Source: Aotearoamyces nothofagi
Lineage: Eukaryota > Ascomycota > Leotiomycetes > Leotiales > Tympanidaceae
Assembly: GCA_015345905.1 (NCBI GenBank)
Contig: JADDTR010000007.1
Location: forward strand, 124,001-188,000
Direction of reading: 5' to 3'
Length of the DNA: 64,000 bases
Both the position numbers and the translations under genes were made by a program. The notes beneath the pieces were generated by a model. It had not been told where the DNA came from, ran no database searches, and was given only the letters and a program-made list of their open reading frames with translations. Each line of letters opens with the position of its first letter. Position 1 is the first letter of the stretch. This document shows positions 56,000 through 64,000 of this stretch, in pieces.

Positions 56000-58900
56000 T
56001 TCAAGATGTGAAATTCTGAACGACAATGAAAAATACAACGCCTATACCCGACGAGTAACCTTGAAGCATATTTCAATCGTCTGGTTTCCCGCTTGCTCTC
56101 TGCTGGGCTTGGCGACTGAACTCTGTATAGACTTTATGATAGTGCCACTTTGGTTTGAGAAAAAAAGAGGAGAAAGCCAGTATCTGTACCCTGTTCACAG
56201 TACAGTAATACCTTACTGTATACAGTAGAGGATTAGCCGACACCACCTCTCCAATCGATTAACCGCAGAACAACGGTGAACGAGGAATGAGTTATGCTGT
56301 ATGAGAAATGCAATGGATGTAGCGAATGTGACGCTGTACAGAGTCGGTGTAAAGTACAGAGTGCAGACTGTAGCCCTATATCAGCGTGTAGAACATAGCA
56401 ACCGACAGTATAAAGAACATAATCGTATACGATATAGGTGTAAGAATTGTAAATAAAGTTACAGGCATACTAATACAGCTGGGTAGGTGTCGCTGTTAAA
56501 TGTAGCCAGGCAGTACTTTGACATGAAGTCGCCGTGGACGCCTAGTTGGATATTACGGATACCTTATGTAAGTTGCTGGCTGCTCCAGATTCAAGGCTCG
56601 GCATCCGTAGAGTAAGAAGTGATGTATCCCAGGCTGTATCCTTGCTACGACGTTACGAGGGAGCGATGGAAAACGACTTCGCCGATTCCTATATGCTATC
56701 GTTTCTCGGTAAAGCAAAAGAGATTTGCGGAGGCTTCCACTCCTCGGGGAAATCTGATGCCGGCCCGTACCGTACCGTCCAGTACTAGAGTACTGCGTAC
56801 AGCAAATTGAATAAAGGGGTGCTTGTATTCACTTGGAAAGTAGGGCAGATGAGAGAACCTCGACACAGCTACCTGCGTGTTCTCCAACGTGGGCCTTGGC
56901 TCTCTCGCGCGTTAGCTTTTAGCAGGCAACTCGTCACCACTGACCACTCACTCACTACCCTACCGCGTCAATAGCACAGTAAGTACAGTAGTAGAAGACG
57001 GCTATATCCCAAAGGTATGGATCGAACCTGCACCTTGTCGTTGGGATCCTGCGTGGCCATGCTGTGACTTGAAGCTGCAATGAAGCCACTCGCCTTGTCT
57101 TTCCAAAGCCCTGTACCATGCTCCCTTTCACCGAGGCCCAGGAAACCCTGGCGAGTGGGCTCGGCGGGCGTTCTTCCTCAAAAGAATTGCCGTCTACCAA
57201 AGATCGTGTCTTTTGGAACGTACTTGTGTAGGGTGCATATCTAGGCCTAATGACTACTCCACAGTAATTACCGTTGAGCGAGGACCTCCCTACTCATATT
57301 GAGTCCGAGTACAAATAGAGGTGTACAGAAGGAGAGGCGGTCAAGATATTGAGCCAAATCCAGCGGATGGAAAATACTCCTTCGGCTTAACTAGCCGCTA
57401 CGAACTGGGCATGAAGGAAGTCGGTGAGGCCTTATTCAGGGCGTATGTTTCGAGATTATCTCGAGGTAGCCTACCATCGTTCAACCTGAGGTGAGATGGA
57501 GTATGGCTTTTTACAATACGGACTACCAACTGAGGTGGCGGAGAATAATGACACGTCAGATACAGCTACGATGGTTGGGCTATGGTTGAGAAAGAGTGCA
57601 GGATGCTGGGCGATGGACGATGGGGCGGGCGACGGGCAACAGGATCGCCACACCATGGCATACCTAATTCCGCGCGACTATTATGCGATTGGCATTCTCG
57701 AAGTATGGTCTGGGACGCATCCGGATTCCAGGGCCATTGTTCAGTGTGGACGGCGAATCATAGCGATGCTCGATGCCACGACCCTGCGAGTTGGTTGCAT
57801 GGAGTTCCTTGTCCAAATTCCAGCGACAGACACCGCAGTTCCCGAATCCAGGGTAGCCCCCACAACGGCCGTCCAGCACACCCGCACCCATCCTCCCGGG
57901 TCTGTCAAGGCTCATCACGGGCAGGCAGTAACAGGCTTCTGCTAAGTGCTGTGCTTGTGCTTAGTAGTACCGCACCGTGATGGCGCCGTAACGGTGGGAA
58001 ACGCAGTTCCGATGTACCAGGTCCCAAGGCCCCAGTGTCCTACGAGCATCTTCCAATTGAATCGAGCGCGCGGTAACTGCGGCCCAACGAGAAACAGGCC
58101 CGAGAAACATGCCCATGTCGCTGCAGGCATATCCAGCATGATGTGCTGTACGGATACTATCGCCCTTGAATAATCCCGTAAATCCATAATATTTGAATCG
58201 CCCTCGGCTGATTGGCGAGATGGCCTCGACGCTATACGGCAATTAGTTGATACCCCCAGTTGATAGATAACCTGGCTAATGGCCTTGAAACCCACCCTGG
58301 ATTTACGGGATTCTTCAGAAGGAGGGGGGAATAGTACAGTATGGCCTGTAAGTCCCTTGTGCATGCATAGTGCAGTAAGTACTGTACATGGCTCGTGAGA
58401 TGCTTCAGTGGTGTGCAAGTAGCTTTGGGTGTAATTAGCAAATAATCTGTCTCCCTAGCTTCTCGAGTCGCCAGGTCTGAACCCTGACTCTAGAGAAACT
58501 CCGCCGAGTCCCCGCTTCTTGCTGCTCCATACGCTTATCTTTACAGAGAGAAGAAAAGACAGATCCTCGGAGAATATCTCGTCCTTGGGACAAGTACGCA
58601 CCTACATGTACGTACTCCACAAGGCCGGGGAGACTACGTAAAGAATCGAGACACCAGCGGGATAAGGCAGTCTAGAGAGGTTGCACGGGGGCACTTTTGT
58701 ATCGAGACCCGAGACCACCGACATGAATATTGTCACATCTCATTTTATTATAGATTTGTACCATCGTCAAGTTCGAGCTAGGCGACCTGTGGAGGTTTGC
58801 AGTAACGTAAGAGCCGAGGCCAGACCTTGAAGGTTCAAAATTGTTATGCGACGTCGGATATGAGCCCTTAGACGGGACCCAGAGTCGAATCTATCGATAA

Positions 58901-59999
58901 TGCACGGTGCGCTTCGCTCGCATCTGACTTGGACGACAGACTACCGGACATCATGTCCTTATCGTGTACTTGTAAATGCGGGCCAGCCATCACGTACTCC
59001 GTACAGCCTCTACTATACAGTAGTACGTACCGAGGTGCCAAGTCAGTTATTCAGGCAGTATTAAACCTGGTATCAATACTGCTGCTCTACTCCAGTAACG
59101 AGAGTGTTCCGCATTTCGAGGCTGTCTAGATTTCAGACTAAGGTCAGAACAGTGGGATCTGTATGCTCGAGGACCTACAGTATCCTGTAGTTAGTAGCAG
59201 TGTGAGATCAGTACGAACCCCCTGCCTTCGGTATAAAGGATGCTTTGACAGCGGGCTGTGTTAATCCAATAGCATCTGCGTATTGAGGTCCTCTCAGGTA
59301 GCAAGGACATTTGTGTAATTGCGAGGACACCATGCTGCTCATTGATGCGTAAAACAACGAGGTCGAGATTGCTGCGAGCTGCGGGCTACAGGACGCACGC
59401 CTTGGATCATAATCCGGAGATTCGGCATTGCATGCAGTTCTACGTCGTATAGGCAAGGCAGTATGTACCCTATCCTGCCGTATCATTGCCGACGCTTTAT
59501 CGATCGGTGCTCTTGTGCCCTTACGCCATTGCCGGATTCATGGAATCATTCTTCGTGCAGGTAGCCGTGCTGGAGGAGGAAGGGGGGTAAAATACTTTAC
59601 TCCATGCGTGCGGCTAAGTCTACGCAGCAGCAAACAGCAGCATCAAATGATTGACTTGGCGCTGTACGTGTACATCTTCGCTCTCCATTTCCGACAGACG
59701 GAACAACGCCGTCCGCTCACCACCAGCCAAAGGCCTACCTTATCTACCTTCTACAGGTACAGTACTAGTAGTACCTGAACCCTAACTTAGCCTTAAGTTC
59801 TCAAAGCTTTCATGGTAGCCTGCACTTGCACAGTTGCTGGCGAGAGTCTAGAGAGAGTTCGGTAAGAAATAGTACGAAGTAGGAGACAGGACCCGTTTTG
59901 GTAGAAAGGGAACAAGATCAATGCCTTAACGGGCAGTCGTTTCCTCACGGTGCTGAGTGCGTAGCGCTGGCCGCGATGGCGAGGGCAATAATTCGTGGT
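56000..59999. other. Gene-free region, middle part
   Basis: 4 kb with no supported gene. Contains a perfect hairpin of the TACAGTA motif at 56201-56220, another at 59754-59777, and a 149-bp element with inverted ends at 58168-58316. A 149-codon frame at 57496-57945 has no recognisable domain. Confidence 0.5.
58168..58316. mobile_element. Candidate MITE-like element with 19-bp inverted ends
   Basis: The left end reads GAATAATCCCGTAAATCCA (58168-58186); the right end is its reverse complement with one mismatch (58298-58316). The inner 111 bp has no ORF but holds a short TCGCC...GGCGA stem. I could not see a clear target-site duplication, so the element class is open. Confidence 0.45.
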
Positions 60000-61833
60000 T
60001 CGCAGTGCCACTTTTGCCGCATTTGTCGACCAAACGAGGAGGGTGAATAATATAGCATTCCGTTAATATACCTTGGGCACAGAAGTCGCGAGTTACTTAC
60101 CGTTTCTGCGTTACTGCAAAATGATCATGCACGACCGAGGAAAGGCCCACAGACAGGCAGGCAGATAGATACCTTGGGTTCACATACATCCATTCACATA
60201 CGTGCTGTACATTACCTGATGGGAGACCTACCTACCCACCTGCCAAGGGTAACGGAGCCTATATCCGTCCGCAAGAGGAAGGTGGCCGTCGAGGGTGTCG
60301 AGGGTGTCGAGGGCGTGGATTTGGTAGGGCCCAAGAGAGAGTCTTTAGCTGAGCAAGCTGAGCAAGCCAGACAGCAGTGAGCAGCGTGAGCAGCGTGAGC
60401 AGAGCAAGCAAAAGTGAGATGTGACATGTGTGATTCGGGGTCGAGAGAATTCATGGCTAGGAGGGCGACATGCATATCAGGGCGTGGGCAGCCAGCCACG
60501 ATGGATCCGGTCGAAATGCATCGGTGTATCTGGCGGGCTCCTGGTGCCGCACGAGGGCGTTGCGGGCAGGAGTCTAGGTACGGGGTCGCAGGCACGCAGC
60601 GCACGCAGCGCACGCAGGAGGGCACGGCACGGGAGCCATAGCCACCAGTGATGGATGCCTCGTAATCGAGAATGGGCCTGCGGTATTGTAGTGTAGAGAA
60701 CTGTACTGTACTGTATCCGCACAGCGCAGTAGGGACGGTAGATGTAGATGCAGATGTAGGCGTGGACGGGCTGGCGGGCAGCCTCATGACAATACTGTAG
60801 ACTTACACGGCAGCGAGCGTGCGTACATACAGGACATGCATCCAGGGCATCCAGTGGTACTTGGAGTGGTGGTTCCAGCGTCGGTTCCAGCGTCGGTGCC
60901 GTGCCAGCGCGGGTGCCAGCGGTCGCTACAGCAGTCTTTCCAGCGGTGCTTCCAGCGTTGGGATCTAGTGCTGGAGCCCGTACCGTGCCGCTCCTCTAGG
61001 TCGCCAGGTGCCTTGGCTTGGCCCGACCGCAGCGATGTGCCTACAGCCTACAGCCTACCGCCTACAGCCAACCGCCTACGGGCCGGAGGGAGGTATGGGA
61101 GGTATGGGAGCCCAGATTGCCGTGCCGGCCTGCACCGGCATCATTGTGCCCAATGCCCTTCGTGCGCAGGGTAGCCCAGCCCAGCCCAGCCCAGCCCGCA
61201 GACATACACGTACTGTAGGTGCTCTGGGAGGCAAGAGGCATCCGACCGGCGGCGTGCGAGCCCACGGCCTGCGGGACCTTGTAGGAATACTTCTACTGCT
61301 TCTACTGCTTCTACTACTTCTACATAGGTCAGGTACCCAGGCCAAATGGCCTCTCCCACATCGCCGCGGGCAGCTTGAACTGTAGCCTACACTTGCCTTG
61401 AGAGGCCCTTAGGAGCCCGCCTACAGCCTACAGCCTACAGCATACATGTACCGCACTGTACGGTACTGCGCGGTACCTGTACATGCCTACCTTGCGAGTT
61501 ACAGTACCTACTGTAGCCTGGACCAGCTTGACAAGGCACCGTGACGCCTCAGCACCTCAGCACCCCAGCCTGGCGTGTGTGCTGCCCGTGGTTTGGTGCC
61601 CGTGCTGCCCGTGGTGCTTGTGCGTGGGTGCGATTGATTGTGTGCGAGTTCCCACTAAATCTCGCACGCACTCTCTGTTCCCACTGCCACCCCCCCAAGA
61701 ATGTCTGACCCAGGCCGTCGGTAACGGGATCTCTTTCTCAATGGAGAATCCAGCGGAGAGGTTTGGGTGTGTGATACAGAAAGCGCCCAAGCCCGCCGTC
61801 CACCGCACAAAACTCAAGCAGGTCACGCAGCAT

Positions 61834-61874
61834 CTGCCTCTGCCTCTGCCTCTGCCTCTGCCTCTGCCTCTGCC
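61834..61874. repeat. (TGCCTC)n hexanucleotide run
   Basis: Six to seven perfect units. Confidence 0.95.
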
Positions 61875-61993
61875 TGCGGGCCCAGCATGCGGGCCGGCGC
61901 ATACTGGGCCATCTGATCCAAATGCCTGAGAGCGGCCCTGCCTGTCTGACAACGCAGCTTCCTTCCTGGCCTCTGCGATCTCGACGAGGCACG

Positions 61994-62046
61994 GCAGGAC
62001 GCAGGACGCAGGACGCAGGGCGCAGGACGCAGGACGCAGGATGCAG
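61994..62046. repeat. 7-bp tandem repeat GCAGGAC
   Basis: Seven to eight copies with one GCAGGGC variant. Confidence 0.9.
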
Positions 62047-63180
62047 GAATCGGGACAGAGGAAGCAACACGAGCACAGAGCAAGGACTCCCGCCTCGACG
62101 CACAATGGTACTAAGCAGTAGGAGAGATCGAGATCCTTATGCACACGCATCTCTGTGGCCCACCCTGCTGTGCCGGCCTTCCTCTCCAATGCCGAGCAAG
62201 TACTGTAGATACAGTCAGTGCTGTATTGCACTTATCTACACACAGTCTAACAGAACCCTCTACGTCGTATTTCGTATACTCCCGCAGCCAAGACGTGCTC
62301 TTTCCTAACGACTCTGGCATAGTGCGATCTCTCGGGGGCAATGTGGATAAGTGTCGACACACGCCGTCTCTGTCTGAACCGCAGCGCCCTCCCAGCCGGT
62401 AGCCCAGCCATGGCGGGAGCCCCGAAGAGATTCTTGCAAAGGCCACTCCCACTGAAACTGTTGAAATGGATCATTATTGCCAGCAGCATCAAAGGGGCCT
62501 GACGCCAGCTGCGCCAACGATCTCTGCAGACTCGCAGTACCGACCAGCTGCTTCCTTGAAATGGCCGTGACACGCAAAGGGCACTACGGAGGATAGCACG
62601 GCGTAGTGTGTGCTGCGTGTGTATCGTACAGCGCGTCGACGGTAGCTACGACAGAATGCTATGTACAGTACAGCACAGTACAGTATACCACAGCTGCGGC
62701 GTCGAGCAGCTATCCTCCGGAGACCAGACAGATTCGGACGCCCTCCGTATAGGCCTTCCTGACTGGCATGGCTCGTTTAAGACTCCGAGTATTAAGTATT
62801 GCCTTGATGCTGTTATTACTCTGCAAATCGTTGGTGCTGCAGCTGCACAGGGCCTAGTACAGTACGGCACAGTACAGGTCTTCTGATTACGGCTGTGCGG
62901 TACGGAACGGTACGGTAGGTACGGTAGGTACGGTAGGTACCAGCGCAGCGCAGCGCACAGCCGGCACTGCGTTTGTCCCCGTGGCGGGCAGGCCAGGTGT
63001 CCGAAGTGCTAGCAGTCGCATTCAGGCTTTCGCTCCAGGGGGCTCTCGGCAGCTCTCAGTGGCCCCCCCAGTGGCCCCCCAGTGGCCCCATCCCCCATCG
63101 CTCCCCTACCCTTCCCTTCCCTTCCCTTCCCATGCGCCCATGGCGCCCATGTCCCGCCAGTCTTCAGGGCAGTACGGTGC

Positions 63181-63215
63181 AGTACTGTACTGTACTGTAC
63201 TGTACTGTACTGTAC
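63181..63215. repeat. (TACTG)n pentamer run
   Basis: Seven perfect TACTG units, the purest run of the motif seen throughout the intergenic DNA. Confidence 0.95.
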
Positions 63216-63270
63216 AAGGACAAGGCTAAGGTACTGTGCTGCAGAGGCACCACACTACAGATACAAGCAC

Positions 63271-63378
63271 TGCAGCCAGGCACTGCAGGCGCTGCAGGCA
63301 CTGCACTGCACTGCACTGCACTGCACTACACTACACTGCACCACTCCTCACTACACCACACCACACCACACCACACTG
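63271..63378. repeat. GCACT / CACAC pentamer runs
   Basis: ACTGC units drifting into CTACA and then CCACA units. Confidence 0.85.
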
Positions 63379-63839
63379 CGCTGCCGTGCAGCCACGGCAC
63401 ACCTGCTGTACCCGCTGTCCCCGCCGTCCCAGCTGTCCCAGCAGCCCCAGCAGCCCCAGCAGCCGCCGCCTGCCTCTCCACCATCCGGGCAACACTCTGC
63501 CAGGCTCTCCTTTCCGTCTTGTACCGCACTGTCCGCGAGAGCAGCCCCTGCAAACCCGGGCTCGTCGGTCCCCTGCTGTCACAAGATCCGAACCATTTGC
63601 ACACCGCGTCCGACTGACGTGGGTGCAGGGCCGCCGCCGTCCAGCAGCGCTGTGTAGTGTCGCTCTCCCGACTCCTGGATCGTGTGTTCCATGAATAAAA
63701 ACCCATTAGTCCCCCACAGCTTCCTGCTCAGACACGAAACGCCCAAGAGGCGATCCGGCGAAAAGCGAGTCAGATCACCAGGATACTCTCCCAGAGTCTG
63801 AGTCGGCCTCCACGTCCCAACACACCACCTCTGGGCAAG

Positions 63840-63886
63840 CTGCCAGACGGCCAGACAGCCAGACGGCCAGACAGCCAGACAGCCAA
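63840..63886. repeat. 8-bp tandem repeat GCCAGACR
   Basis: Five to six copies alternating GCCAGACG and GCCAGACA. Confidence 0.9.
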
Positions 63887-64000
63887 ATCCCATTCAAGTC
63901 CTGCTTGCGCCTGCCCTGGGCCCACGCACAAGCTGCGTCGTCTTCTCTCCTCCGGAACCAGCGTGCGCACTTCGCCCTCCTGAAGAGCCTCTGGCGTTCT

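Larger units (their letters stand above)
60000..64000. other. Gene-free, tandem-repeat-rich region to window end
   Basis: 4 kb, GC-rich, packed with short arrays: GTCGAGGGT near 60286-60315, CGCACGCAG near 60590-60612, TCCAGCGTCGGT-like 60876-60960, CCTACAG runs near 61040-61075 and 61418-61441, CCCAG 61176-61199, CTTCTACTG 61286-61322, ACGGTAGGT 62909-62940, and others listed separately. Open frames up to 224 codons translate these arrays and are not genes. Confidence 0.5.

Noticed and set aside
57000-57070. GGTTCGATCC on the minus strand, like a tRNA B-box
   Set aside because: Flanking bases cannot form a T-stem and no A-box lies at the right distance.
57496-57945. 149-codon open frame
   Set aside because: Overlapped by another frame of similar length (57582-57980) and without recognisable motifs.
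61557-62231. 224-codon open frame on the minus strand
   Set aside because: Much of it is the translation of (TGCCTC)n and GCAGGAC arrays (Arg-Gly runs).
62973-63617. 214-codon open frame on the plus strand
   Set aside because: Repeat-derived Thr/Ala/Pro peptide; a second frame over the same DNA is equally open.

Overview
The window is nuclear DNA of a filamentous ascomycete (Pezizomycotina). Evidence: short introns, mostly 50-110 nt with GTRNGT donors and YAG acceptors; small housekeeping genes split into many exons; and a fungal gene set (Rsn1/Csc1-type channel, Ral2-like kelch-BTB protein, Sfp1-like split zinc-finger factor, Rcf2, Yet3/BAP31). The proteins look most like Leotiomycetes or Sordariomycetes, but that placement is weak. 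I see no intact transposon, rRNA, tRNA or CRISPR array.

Layout. From 1 to about 19.4 kb the DNA is gene-dense: methionine aminopeptidase 1 (5' part only), kynurenine 3-monooxygenase, a CSC1/OSCA-type channel, NOC2, a 2-oxoglutarate/Fe(II) oxygenase, a 76-residue zinc-finger protein, a helix-hairpin-helix protein, UTP17/NAN1 and RPB10. From 19.4 to 34.8 kb genes are more spaced: a conserved fungal protein of unknown function, TFIIA large subunit, CDC20, a Ral2-like kelch-BTB protein and RCF2. From 34.8 to 45.6 kb only one gene is found, an Sfp1-like transcription factor, between two repeat-rich intergenic stretches. From 45.6 to 51.8 kb lie DUS3, a second kelch protein and a BAP31/Yet3 homologue. 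From 51.8 kb to the end (12.2 kb) I find no convincing gene.

Most gene models were assembled by hand from exons joined in phase. Where phase decided the splice sites I give exon coordinates. Two introns (in DUS3 and in the 22-24 kb gene) fit only as GC-AG introns. Two very small genes (RPB10, 75 aa; zinc-finger protein, 76 aa) have four exons each, and the BAP31 homologue has seven.

Functional themes. Several genes act in ribosome production or RNA synthesis and modification: NOC2 (60S assembly), UTP17 (small-subunit processome), RPB10 (shared by RNA polymerases I, II and III), TFIIA, DUS3, and an Sfp1-like factor whose yeast relative controls ribosome-biogenesis genes. UTP17 and RPB10 are head-to-head with 238 bp between start codons. 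Clustering by chance cannot be excluded.

The most unusual feature is the intergenic DNA from about 35 kb onward. It is rich in short tandem arrays (5-15 bp units) and in a recurrent GTAC-centred motif, TACTGTAC/GTACAGTA, often arranged as hairpins. I found this motif repeatedly between genes but did not notice it inside them. Long open frames in these GC-rich stretches look like composition artefacts.
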